Shown here in pieces: positions 15,801-23,874 of a stretch of 64,000 nucleotides of DNA (its first letter is position 1; each line of letters opens with the position of its first letter). This DNA comes from Bradyrhizobium sp. Ai1a-2 (GTDB lineage Bacteria; Pseudomonadota; Alphaproteobacteria; Rhizobiales; Xanthobacteraceae): NCBI RefSeq assembly GCF_000426245.1, contig NZ_AUEZ01000017.1, positions 62,001 through 126,000 on the forward strand, given 5' to 3'. A program made the position numbers and the translations under genes. Under the pieces are notes generated by a model, which saw only the letters and a list, made by a program, of their open reading frames with translations, did not search any database and had not been told where the DNA came from.

Positions 15801-16199
15801 TTACTGTTGCTTGATTTTCCCGTCCTTGTCGAACTGCGAGAGGTAGGCCCAGAGGTTGTTGGCTTCCGTCTCGTTCTTGATGCCGGCGAATGCCATCTTG
15901 GTGCCGGGGATCTTGGCTTTAGGGTCTTTGATGTATTCGAGGAACTGTTCCTTGTTCCAGGTGATGCCGGAATTCTTGTTGGCGTCCGAATAGTTGTAGT
16001 CAGGCGCGGTACCGGAGTGGCGGCCGTCGATGCCGTTGAGCTCGGGGCCGACCTTGTTCTTGGCGCCTTCGCCGATCGCATGGCAGGCGAGGCACTTGTT
16101 GAACGAGGTCTTGCCGGCAGCAACATCCTGCGCCTGCGCGCCCGACGCAACGAACACTGAGGTGACGACGGCCAGCGCGCTCAAGATCGGTGTTTTCAT
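15801..16199 (-). CDS. class I cytochrome c (c2/c550-like)
   Basis: A 132-residue periplasmic electron carrier. Signal peptide (cleavage after GAQAQ, residue 23-24), haem motif CLACH (residues 36-40) and the axial Met in 'IPGTKMAFAG' define a class I cytochrome c. 'GPELNGIDGRHSG' and 'YSDANKNSGITWN' place it near cytochrome c2/c550. It resembles what I remember of B. japonicum CycA (c550), but other bradyrhizobial paralogues are close, so I give no symbol. It may shuttle electrons from the bc1 complex to oxidases or reductases. Confidence 0.88.
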   Translation of the reverse strand: MKTPILSALAVVTSVFVASGAQAQDVAAGKTSFNKCLACHAIGEGAKNKVGPELNGIDGRHSGTAPDYNYSDANKNSGITWNKEQFLEYIKDPKAKIPGTKMAFAGIKNETEANNLWAYLSQFDKDGKIKQQ

Positions 16200-16421
16200 G
16201 TGGTGCTCTTTGTTTCTTCCCTGGTAGGTGGGCAGGTGCTTGTGGCAGGCCTGCTTCGATTGGACAAGTGACGAAACTTTGACAGTGTTCGCGGCGGCAG
16301 GCTTGCCCGAGAGAGAACTTAACTTGCGGGAGCAACCGGAGTTTCGCGGTCGTCCGTCTCGTCCGGAAATGCTTGATTTTCCCGGACAAATCGATAAAGC
16401 GCAGAGGTTGGAGGTGCGCCC

Positions 16422-17915
16422 ATGGCCATCATGATGCCGGCCGCCGATCAGGCGGTACTCAGCCGCCGCAGCGAGATCGTTGCCGCATTGCGAGCGATCG
16501 TGCCGGGCGAAGGCGTGATCGACAGCGCGGCCGAAATGCTGGCCTACGAATCAGATGGCCTGACGGCCTATCGCCAGCCGCCGATGGTCGTGGTGCTGCC
16601 CGATACCACCGAGCAGGTCTCCAAGGTCCTGAAATACTGCCATGAGCAGGGCATCAAGGTGGTGCCGCGCGGCTCCGGCACGTCGCTGTCCGGCGGCGCA
16701 CTGCCGCTCGCCGACGGCGTGCTGTTGGGCCTCGGCAAGTTCAAGCGCATCCGCGAGATCGATTTCGACAACCGCGTCGTCGTGACCGAGCCCGGCGTCA
16801 CCAACCTTGCCATCAGCCAGGCGGTGGCGCATGCCGGCTTCTACTATGCGCCTGATCCGTCATCGCAGATCGCCTGCTCGATCGGCGGCAATGTCGCGGA
16901 GAACTCCGGCGGCGTGCATTGCCTGAAATACGGCATGACCACGAACAACGTGCTCGGCTGCGAGATCGTGCTGATGAACGGCGAGGTGCTGCGCATCGGC
17001 GGCAAGTCGGCGGAGAACGCCGGCTACGATATCATGGGGATCATTACCGGCTCGGAGGGACTGCTCGGCGTCATCACCGAAATCACCGTGCGCATCCTGC
17101 AGAAGCCGGAGACGGCCCGCGCGCTGATGGTCGGTTTCGCCGAGGTCGAGGCCGCCGGCGAATGCGTCGCGCGCATCATCGGCGCCGGCATCATCCCGGG
17201 TGGCATGGAGATGATGGACAAGCCGGCGATCCACGCCGCCGAAGCCTTCGTCCATGCCGGCTATCCGCTCGACGTCGAGGCGCTCCTGATCATCGAACTC
17301 GACGGTCCGAGCATCGAGGTCGACGAACTCATCCGGAGGGTCGAGACGATCGCGCAGGGCTGTGGCTCGGTCACCTGCCAGATCTCCAATTCGGAAGCTG
17401 AACGCAACCTGTTCTGGGCCGGCCGCAAGGCGGCGTTTCCCGCGGTCGGGCGCATCTCGCCCGATTATCTCTGCATGGACGGCACCATCCCGCGCGGCGC
17501 GCTGCCGAAGGCCCTGGCGCGCATCCGCGAGTTGTCGGAAAAATACCAGCTCGGCGTCGCCAACGTGTTTCACGCTGGCGACGGCAATCTCCATCCGCTG
17601 ATCCTCTATGACGCCAACAAGCCCGGCGAGATGGAGCGCGCGGAAGCCTTCGGCGCCGACATCCTGCGCTGCTGCGTCGAGCTCGGCGGCGTCCTCACCG
17701 GCGAGCATGGCGTCGGTATCGAGAAGCGCGACCTGATGCCGGAGATGTTTTCCGAGATCGATCTCAACCAGCAGCAGCGCCTGAAATGCGCCTTCGATCC
17801 GCAGGGCCTGCTCAATCCCGGCAAGGTGTTTCCAACCCTGCACCGCTGCGCCGAACTCGGCCGCGTCCACGTGCATGGCGGCAAGCTGGCATTCCCGGAT
17901 ATTCCGCGATTCTAG
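16422..17915 (+). CDS. glcD: glycolate oxidase FAD-linked subunit GlcD
   Basis: A 497-residue FAD-binding-4 protein. The N-terminal FAD domain holds 'VVPRGSGTSLSGG' and 'GGNVAENSGGVHCLKYG'; the C-terminal FAD-oxidase_C domain has 'VANVFHAGDGNLHPLILYD' and 'GGVLTGEHGVGIEKR', the usual GlcD signatures. With GlcE and GlcF it oxidises glycolate to glyoxylate and passes electrons to the quinone pool. GGAGG precedes the ATG. Unlike in E. coli, glcE does not follow directly: a palindromic repeat and a divergent monooxygenase gene lie between. Confidence 0.95.
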   Translation: MAIMMPAADQAVLSRRSEIVAALRAIVPGEGVIDSAAEMLAYESDGLTAYRQPPMVVVLPDTTEQVSKVLKYCHEQGIKVVPRGSGTSLSGGALPLADGVLLGLGKFKRIREIDFDNRVVVTEPGVTNLAISQAVAHAGFYYAPDPSSQIACSIGGNVAENSGGVHCLKYGMTTNNVLGCEIVLMNGEVLRIGGKSAENAGYDIMGIITGSEGLLGVITEITVRILQKPETARALMVGFAEVEAAGECVARIIGAGIIPGGMEMMDKPAIHAAEAFVHAGYPLDVEALLIIELDGPSIEVDELIRRVETIAQGCGSVTCQISNSEAERNLFWAGRKAAFPAVGRISPDYLCMDGTIPRGALPKALARIRELSEKYQLGVANVFHAGDGNLHPLILYDANKPGEMERAEAFGADILRCCVELGGVLTGEHGVGIEKRDLMPEMFSEIDLNQQQRLKCAFDPQGLLNPGKVFPTLHRCAELGRVHVHGGKLAFPDIPRF

Positions 17916-17928
17916 CGCGCGCTTCCTT

Positions 17929-18073
17929 CCCTTCTCCCCTTGTGGGAGAAGGTGGCGCGAAGCGCCGGATGAGGGGTTCTCTCCGCGGTGACGGTGCTGC
18001 TGGAGAGAGACCCCTCACCCTAGTGAGCACGGTGCCGGCGCCGGAGTAGCCCTCTCCCACAAGGGGAGAGGGC
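17929..18073. repeat. palindromic intergenic repeat, family R7
   Basis: About 145 bp framed by CTTCTCCCCTTGTGGGAGAAG and CCTCTCCCACAAGGGGAGAGG-type arms, with GCGCCGGATGAGGGG and CCCCTCACCC inside. It follows the glcD stop codon. Related copies lie at 54600-54764 and 54823-54876. Confidence 0.75.
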
Positions 18074-18109
18074 GCAGCAATAGGCACCGCGACAGGCGGC
18101 TATCGACTA

Positions 18110-18445
18110 TCACAGCAGCGCGTATTGCGTGCGTTCGCGTTTTGCCAATAGCGGCAGCGCTTCGCCGGCAATGTAGGTCTTGAAATGCGCGCTCTCCTGA
18201 TGCGCCTTGAAGGCGGCTTCGTCGCGGAACAGTTCGTAGAACAGGAACTGCGCCGGATTGTCCTTGGCGCGCGAGATCAGGAACAGCTTGGCACCAGGCT
18301 CGCGCTGCGCCTCGGGCAGGAAGCGCGACAGGATATCGGCGATCCGGTCGGCCTGGCCTTCCTTCGCCTCCCATTGCGCGACCACCAGCAAGCCGCCGCC
18401 GTCCACGGCGTCTGTCACGGTCTTGTCGATTGCATATTGACCCAT
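18110..18445 (-). CDS. antibiotic biosynthesis monooxygenase (ABM) domain protein
   Basis: A 111-residue protein comprising one ferredoxin-like ABM domain: 'LLVVAQWEAKEGQADRIADIL', 'EPGAKLFLISRAKDNPAQFLFYELFRDEAAFKAHQES' with the conserved 'YExFxDxxAFxxHxxSxHF' line. Such proteins (YgiN-like) act on quinones or small aromatics without cofactor. AAGGAG precedes the ATG at 18445. It is inverted between glcD and glcE, so it belongs to neither transcript; divergent expression with glcE is likely. Confidence 0.85.
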   Translation of the reverse strand: MGQYAIDKTVTDAVDGGGLLVVAQWEAKEGQADRIADILSRFLPEAQREPGAKLFLISRAKDNPAQFLFYELFRDEAAFKAHQESAHFKTYIAGEALPLLAKRERTQYALL

Positions 18446-18724
18446 AGCCACTGCTCCTTTGATGGCGTTGCGTGGAAGCCGCTTCCTACATCCGCATTCG
18501 CCTGAGATAATTCGATATCGGACGAATGATGGACGAAATCGCTTCGATGTTGATCGAAGTGTATTGGCAGATGAAGCCGCCGTGATCGCGCCCCGAATGG
18601 GTCCCGGGCAGGCGATGGCGAAAGCTCTGTCTTCCGCCATGGTGCCCTTGTGTCCGGCATCGATGCCTATAGAAGGATTGGTGGAGAACAGCAGCGGCTG
18701 CGGTGGAAAGGCAGGGCGGTAGGC

Positions 18725-19963
18725 GTGGACATCAGGAAGGTACGAGATGCTGAAGACGTCGAGCAGGTGGTGCGGGCGGCGATCGCCGCCGAGCAGCCCG
18801 TCGAGATCATCGGCCATGGTTCCAGGCGAGGAATCGGCCATCCGATGGCGACCAACGCGGTGGTCGACCTCTCTGCGCTGAACGCGGTCGTCTCCTATGA
18901 GCCGAACGAGCTGATCATCACCGTGCAGGCGGGCGCGCCATTTGCCGATGTACAGTCGCTGATCGATGCCAAGAACCAGCAATTCGCCTTCGAGCCGGTC
19001 GATACCTCGGTGCTGCTCGGCACGAAGGGGAGCGGCACCATCGGCGGCATGATCGGTGCGGGGCTAGCCGGACCGCGCCGGATCAAGTCCGGCGGGGTCC
19101 GCGACCATCTGCTCGGCGCCCATGCCGTCTCCGGCTTCGGAGACAGCTTCAAGACCGGCGGCAAGGTGGTCAAGAACGTCACCGGCTACGACCTCTGCAA
19201 ATTGCTGAGCGGTTCCTGGGGCACGCTCGCAGTCATGACGGAGGTGACTCTGAAGGTGATGCCGAAGCCGGAAGCCGAGCGGACGCTCGTCCTGCGCGGC
19301 CTCGACGATGTCACCGCGTGCCGCGCGATGACCGCGGCGCTCGGCTCGCCCTTCGATGTCTCCGGTGCGGCGCATCTGCCCAATTCGGCGTTGCGGTCGA
19401 CCGACGCTGCGCTCGTTGCTCTGGGGGCGCCGGAGCAGGCCGTCACGCTGTTGCGGCTCGAGGGGATTGCGGCATCGGCCGAGCACCGTGCGGCCCAACT
19501 CGCCAGGACGCTCGCCTCCTATGGCGCGGTCGAGACCATCGAGGATGCCGCCTCCCTCTCGATCTGGAGCGCGCTGCGCGACGTCGCGCCGTTCGCGGCA
19601 AGCGGCGCGCTGGGCGCCTGGCCGGTGTGGCGGATCGTTTGTCCGCCGGCCTCGGGCGGCGCGCTGGGGCAGGCCCTGGCGCAGGAGACCGGCGGTGACG
19701 TGATCTACGACTGGGGCGGCGGGTTGATCTGGGCGGCGGTGCCGCCCAAGGCGGACGCGCAGGCCGCGCAGGTCAGGGGCCGCGTCGAAGCTGCCGGCGG
19801 CCACGCCACCCTGATCCGCGCGCCCCAGGAGGTGCGGCGCACCGTCGACGTGTTCCATCCGCAGCCGCGCGGGCTCGCCGACCTCAGCGAGCGCGTCCGC
19901 AAGAGCTTTGACCCCAAGAACATCCTCAACCGCGGCAGGCTGACGCGGGGGACAGCATCATGA
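18725..19963 (+). CDS. glcE: glycolate oxidase FAD-binding subunit GlcE
   Basis: A 412-residue protein if it starts at GTG 18725; the frame is open further upstream (a start at 18650 is possible) but homology begins here. FAD-binding-4 motifs: 'EIIGHGSRRGIGHP', 'GTKGSGTIGGMIGAGLAGPRR', 'TGGKVVKNVTGYDLCKLLSGSWGTLAVMTEVTLKVMPKPE', the last being a GlcE signature. It ends 'SFDPKNILNRGRL'. Second subunit of glycolate oxidase; its stop overlaps the glcF start by 4 nt (ATGA). Separation from glcD means it needs its own promoter in 18446-18724. Confidence 0.93.
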   Translation: MDIRKVRDAEDVEQVVRAAIAAEQPVEIIGHGSRRGIGHPMATNAVVDLSALNAVVSYEPNELIITVQAGAPFADVQSLIDAKNQQFAFEPVDTSVLLGTKGSGTIGGMIGAGLAGPRRIKSGGVRDHLLGAHAVSGFGDSFKTGGKVVKNVTGYDLCKLLSGSWGTLAVMTEVTLKVMPKPEAERTLVLRGLDDVTACRAMTAALGSPFDVSGAAHLPNSALRSTDAALVALGAPEQAVTLLRLEGIAASAEHRAAQLARTLASYGAVETIEDAASLSIWSALRDVAPFAASGALGAWPVWRIVCPPASGGALGQALAQETGGDVIYDWGGGLIWAAVPPKADAQAAQVRGRVEAAGGHATLIRAPQEVRRTVDVFHPQPRGLADLSERVRKSFDPKNILNRGRLTRGTAS

Positions 19964-21273
19964 AGACCGAATTCTCGCTCGCCCAACTCGCCGATCCTGA
20001 CATCGCCGAGGCCGACAAGATCCTGCGCGCCTGCGTCCATTGCGGCTTCTGCACCGCGACCTGCCCGACCTATGTGCTGCTCGGCGATGAGCTCGACAGC
20101 CCGCGCGGCCGCATCTACCTGATCAAGGAGATGCTGGAGAAGGACAAGCCGCCGACGGCGGAGGTGGTCAAGCATATCGACCGCTGCCTCTCTTGCCTCG
20201 CCTGCATGACCACCTGTCCGTCCGGCGTGCATTACATGCACCTCGTCGACCAGGCCCGCGTCAGGATCGAGCGGGATTACCGAAGGCCGTTCACCGAGCG
20301 GCTGCTGCGCTCCGTGCTCGGCTTCGTCCTGCCGCGACCCGGCGCCTTCCGCACCAGCATGGTGCTGGCCCGCTTGGCCCGTCCGTTCGCGGCGCTGTTG
20401 CCGACGCCCAAGGCTGACCCCACCCCAAGCCTGCTCCGGCGAATCAAGGCGATGCTGGCGCTGGCGCCATCCAAGCTGCCGCCGGCGGGCCCACCGGCGG
20501 GAAGCGTGTTCCCGGCGGTTGGGACACGGCGGGGACGGGTCGCGCTATTGCAGGGCTGCGCCCAGCAGGTGCTGGCGCCGCGTATCAACAAGGCTGCCAT
20601 CAACGTGCTGACCCGCCACGGCATCGAGGTGGTGCTGGTCAGCGACGAGCAATGCTGCGGCGCGTTGACCCATCACCTCGGGCAGGACGGAGATGCGCTC
20701 GCGCGCGCCCGCGCCAACGTCACGGCATGGCAGAAGGAGGCGGAACAACGCGGGCTCGACGCGATCCTGGTGACGACGTCAGGCTGCGGTACGGTGATCA
20801 AGGACTATGGTTTCATGCTGCGCGAGGACCGCGACTTCGCTGCGCCCGCCGCGAAGGTCTCCGCGCTGGCAAAGGACATCACAGAGTATCTGGCTGGCAT
20901 CGAGCTTGATCCGCCGCGCCTCGAAGACGAGGTCACCATCGCCTATCACTCTGCTTGTTCGCTGCAGCACGGGCAGAAAATCACAGGCCTTCCGAAAGAA
21001 TTGCTTTCCAAGAATGGATTCGTGGTGAAAGATGTGCCGGAGAGCCATTTGTGTTGCGGTTCGGCGGGGACCTACAACATTCTCCAGCCCGACATTGCGA
21101 TGAGGTTGCGCGATCGTAAGCTCGCCAACCTCGCGACAATCAAGCCGGACATGATCGCTGCGGGCAATATTGGCTGCATGGTTCAGATTGCCGGCGGTAC
21201 GTCAGTTCCTGTGGTGCACACGATTGAGCTTCTCGATTGGGCGACAGGAGGTCCTCGGCCAGGGGTGAATTGA
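19960..21273 (+). CDS. glcF: glycolate oxidase iron-sulfur subunit GlcF
   Basis: A 437-residue protein with two 4Fe-4S motifs (CVHCGFCTATCP, residues 25-36; CLSCLACMTTCP, about 75-86) and two CCG-type domains ('SDEQCCGALTHH', 'ESHLCCGSAGTYN') that contact the quinone side. It relays electrons from GlcD/E flavins to the membrane quinone pool. Start overlaps glcE by 4 nt, so they are co-translated. Length and domain order match GlcF. Confidence 0.95.
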   Translation: MKTEFSLAQLADPDIAEADKILRACVHCGFCTATCPTYVLLGDELDSPRGRIYLIKEMLEKDKPPTAEVVKHIDRCLSCLACMTTCPSGVHYMHLVDQARVRIERDYRRPFTERLLRSVLGFVLPRPGAFRTSMVLARLARPFAALLPTPKADPTPSLLRRIKAMLALAPSKLPPAGPPAGSVFPAVGTRRGRVALLQGCAQQVLAPRINKAAINVLTRHGIEVVLVSDEQCCGALTHHLGQDGDALARARANVTAWQKEAEQRGLDAILVTTSGCGTVIKDYGFMLREDRDFAAPAAKVSALAKDITEYLAGIELDPPRLEDEVTIAYHSACSLQHGQKITGLPKELLSKNGFVVKDVPESHLCCGSAGTYNILQPDIAMRLRDRKLANLATIKPDMIAAGNIGCMVQIAGGTSVPVVHTIELLDWATGGPRPGVN

Positions 21274-21487
21274 TCGATTGCCTATCGAGCATGAACCGAA
21301 CCCAGGGGGCCGTGTTGGGGCGACGTGGGTAGCGGTTTTCTCCCTGACAGACGCACGCGTTTGCGCGGAGGCCATGCGCGACAAAGGACGGGGCGGGAGG
21401 TGCTTCGAACAAGCACGATACCGATCCGGGCAAGCGGACTATTCGAAGCGCTCGACAGACTGAATCAGCGGCAACAGGAGGATCACG

Positions 21488-21856
21488 ATGGCTAAAGCGA
21501 AGAAGGGTAAGAAGGGGAAAAAGGCCAAGAAGGCTAAGAAGGCGGTAGCGGCCAAGAAGAAGTCAGCGAAGAAGGTCGCCAAGAAGACCGCGAAGAAATC
21601 TGCCAAGAAGGCTGCCAAGAAGGCCGCGAAGAAGTCGGCAAAGAAGGCCGCGAAAAAAGCCGCCAAGAAGGCGGCGCCGAAGAAGGCCGCCAAGAAGAGC
21701 GCCAAGAAGAGCGCGGCAAAGAAAGCTGCAGCTCCCAAGCCGGCCCCGGTCGCTGCCCCGACTCCCGCGCCAGAGCCCGAGCTTGGTGTGAGCTGGGCAA
21801 CCCCAAGCCCCAGCCCTTCGGAGCGGACGGAAGAAGACTCGTCCAGTCCGTCCTGA
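21488..21856 (+). CDS. histone H1-like Lys/Ala-rich protein
   Basis: A 122-residue protein. Residues 1-85 are almost only Lys and Ala, arranged as repeats of AKKAAKK and AKKSAKK, as in eukaryotic H1 tails and the bacterial HctB/AlgP group; residues 86-122 form an acidic Pro/Ser/Glu tail. It should bind DNA through charge and compact or regulate chromatin, but no globular domain is present. CAGGAGG precedes the ATG and a clear intrinsic terminator follows, so it is a real monocistronic gene. The repetitive coding DNA may vary in length between strains. Confidence 0.85.
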   Translation: MAKAKKGKKGKKAKKAKKAVAAKKKSAKKVAKKTAKKSAKKAAKKAAKKSAKKAAKKAAKKAAPKKAAKKSAKKSAAKKAAAPKPAPVAAPTPAPEPELGVSWATPSPSPSERTEEDSSSPS

Positions 21857-21880
21857 CGCAACCACGCAAACCTGACACGA

Positions 21881-21913
21881 GAGCCGCAGCCGTCGCTGCG
21901 GCTCTTTCGTTTT
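21881..21913 (+). terminator. intrinsic terminator after histone-like gene
   Basis: A 10-bp perfect stem (GAGCCGCAGC / GCTGCGGCTC) around a CGTC loop, followed by TTTCGTTTT. Confidence 0.85.
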
Positions 21914-22243
21914 CCGGTGCACCGATGCTGGCGCGACATGGATGATTCGACGGCGCCTGAGGCCCGACCGTTGCAAAAGGGACTCAGTCGGCCACGTTCG
22001 ATGGGTCGGGATGTTCTTCACGAGGTAGCGAGGTCGGTAAAGTTGTTGTGAGTCTGCAACACCCGCCAACAACCTCACTGAAACAAGCAAGAACGCCTAA
22101 AAAGTCGGCACATGCTCGTCTTTTTTGCTTCAACATAAGGGCCGTCGCGTTCCAGATTGGCTGTGCATTTGGTCGCAGTCGGTGATCGCTCGCCCCGGGG
22201 GGCCGGTAGAGCTGGACTGTTCTTGAACGTGTGGGGATCTTTC
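21914..22243. other. 330-bp intergenic region, no supported gene
   Basis: Between the histone-like gene terminator and the outer membrane protein. It holds an unsupported 37-codon frame (21938-22051) without a ribosome-binding site. The last 130 bp before 22244 presumably carry the promoter of the outer membrane protein. Confidence 0.5.
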
Positions 22244-23293
22244 ATGAAGAAACTGGCTTTGTTAGCAACGGCGCTGGCAATGTTCTCAAGCTCGGCAATG
22301 GCTGCGGATATGGCGGTGAAGGCCGTCAAGGCGCCGCCGCCGCCCCCATTCGAACCCTGGGATTTCGCCTTCGGCGCTGCGCTGATGAGCGACTACGTGT
22401 TCCGCGGCATCACCCAGTCGAACCACAAGCCGTCGGTCGCCGCTTATTTCGAGCCGCGCTACAACGTCACCAAGGACCTGCAGCTCTATATCGGTGCCGC
22501 CGGGGAGAGCATCTCGTTCCCGAACCGCGCCGCGGCCGAGATCGACATCTACGGCGGTATCCGCCCGACCTTCGGCATGTTCGCTTTCGACTTCGGTGTC
22601 TGGGGTTACCTCTATCCGGGCGGCTCGTGCTTTAACGCCGCCGCGCTCCCGGGCTCCGGCATTCCCGGCTCGGACGCGAGCTGCGCCGCCAGCCCGTTCG
22701 GCAACTCTGATCCGATTACCGGCGGCCTGCCGATCAACGGCAACTTCGCCAAGAAGAGCGCAAGCTTCTATGAAGGCTACGCCAAGCTCAACGTCACCAT
22801 CAACGACCAGTGGGCGGTGGGTTTCAACGAGTACTACTCGCCGAACTTCCTGAACCTCGGCGCCTGGGGCAACTACGCGTCGGTCACCGCCAAGTGGACC
22901 GCGCCCGCGACCATCTTCGGTTCCTCCGGCGTCGGCATGTACGTCTCGGGTGAGTTTGGTCGGCAGTGGCTCGGCACCTCCGATGCCTTCTATGGCACCA
23001 CCGTTGCGAGCGTGCTTGGCGGCGGGCCGTTCCCGGGCGGCATCCCGGAGCCGAGCTACAACACCTGGAATATCGGCATCGGCTTCACCTACAAGGTGTT
23101 CACGCTGGACCTGCGTTACACCGACACCAACCTCTCGAAGGGTGATTGCAACGCCTTCACCAGCGACTACACCGCCCGCTTCGACGGCAGCTTCACGCCG
23201 ATCAACCCGGGTGGCTTCAGCTCCAACTGGTGCGGCGCGACGGGTATCGCCAAGCTCTCCGCCGACCTGACCGCGATCTCGAACCTGAAGTAA
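22244..23293 (+). CDS. outer membrane beta-barrel protein (TIGR02001-like)
   Basis: A 349-residue exported protein. Signal peptide residues 1-22 (cleavage SSAMA-AD), then repeated amphipathic beta strands ending in aromatic residues. 'ALMSDYVFRGITQSNHKPSVAAYFEP' and 'YIGAAGESISFPN' are typical of the proteobacterial outer-membrane family described as TIGR02001. Start chosen at ATG 22244, where the signal peptide begins; the frame extends upstream without homology. Function unknown, probably porin-like. A strong terminator follows. Confidence 0.82.
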   Translation: MKKLALLATALAMFSSSAMAADMAVKAVKAPPPPPFEPWDFAFGAALMSDYVFRGITQSNHKPSVAAYFEPRYNVTKDLQLYIGAAGESISFPNRAAAEIDIYGGIRPTFGMFAFDFGVWGYLYPGGSCFNAAALPGSGIPGSDASCAASPFGNSDPITGGLPINGNFAKKSASFYEGYAKLNVTINDQWAVGFNEYYSPNFLNLGAWGNYASVTAKWTAPATIFGSSGVGMYVSGEFGRQWLGTSDAFYGTTVASVLGGGPFPGGIPEPSYNTWNIGIGFTYKVFTLDLRYTDTNLSKGDCNAFTSDYTARFDGSFTPINPGGFSSNWCGATGIAKLSADLTAISNLK

Positions 23294-23315
23294 GTTCCAC
23301 GCACGTGGATCAAGG

Positions 23316-23346
23316 GGGCGGCGGAGTGATCCGCCGCCCTTTTCGT
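23316..23346 (+). terminator. intrinsic terminator after outer membrane protein
   Basis: Stem GGGCGGCGGA / TCCGCCGCCC around GTGA, followed by TTTTCG. Confidence 0.88.
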
Positions 23347-23361
23347 TTACGGTAGCCTCCA

Positions 23362-23862
23362 ATGCGATGGAATTGGCGCGCGGCAGCCAAGGTATTGTCC
23401 CGACGCACGATCGCGGCCGGTGCCATGGCGGGCCTCGGCGGCGCTCTCGCCGTCGGCATCATGGAATGGTTCTCGCGTACCGCGAACTATCCGCTCGCCG
23501 TCATTCCATTTGCGACTTCGATCGTACTCGTCATCGGTGCGCCGGAAGCCGAACCGGCCCAGCCGCGTGCGCTGGTCGGTGGGCATGTGGTGGCGACGGC
23601 GGTGGGCCTTGCGGTGCTGAAGCTCATCGGGCCGGACGTTTGGGCGGCAGCTGTCGCGGTCGGGCTGGCCATACTCGCGATGCGTTTGACCGGAACCTTT
23701 CATCCGCCGGCCGGCATCAACCCGCTGCTGGTGGTCTCCAACAGCCTGCCCTGGTCATTCCTGTTTGTGCCGGTACTCGCTGGCGCGCTCTTCCTCACCG
23801 CGTTCGCTTATCTCTGGCATCACATGCTGCGCCGGCAACCCTGGCCGCGACGGTGGTGGTAG
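23362..23862 (+). CDS. HPP family membrane protein
   Basis: A 166-residue protein with about four transmembrane segments and the family signature 'TGTFHPPAGINPLLVV' containing the HPP triplet that names the family. Plant and cyanobacterial HPP proteins transport nitrite; whether bradyrhizobial ones do is not established. The ATG lies 22 nt after the terminator of the previous gene. Convergent with the ABC transporter gene, with 12 bp between the stops. Confidence 0.82.
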   Translation: MRWNWRAAAKVLSRRTIAAGAMAGLGGALAVGIMEWFSRTANYPLAVIPFATSIVLVIGAPEAEPAQPRALVGGHVVATAVGLAVLKLIGPDVWAAAVAVGLAILAMRLTGTFHPPAGINPLLVVSNSLPWSFLFVPVLAGALFLTAFAYLWHHMLRRQPWPRRWW

Positions 23863-23874
23863 GTACGTGAGCGC

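Noticed and set aside
16860..17876. 338-codon reverse frame opposite glcD
   Set aside because: glcD motifs are continuous on the plus strand.
21938..22051. 37-codon plus-strand frame
   Set aside because: No ribosome-binding site; not distinguishable from chance.
22286..23362. 358-codon reverse frame opposite the outer membrane protein
   Set aside because: No family features; the plus-strand gene has signal peptide, beta strands and terminator.
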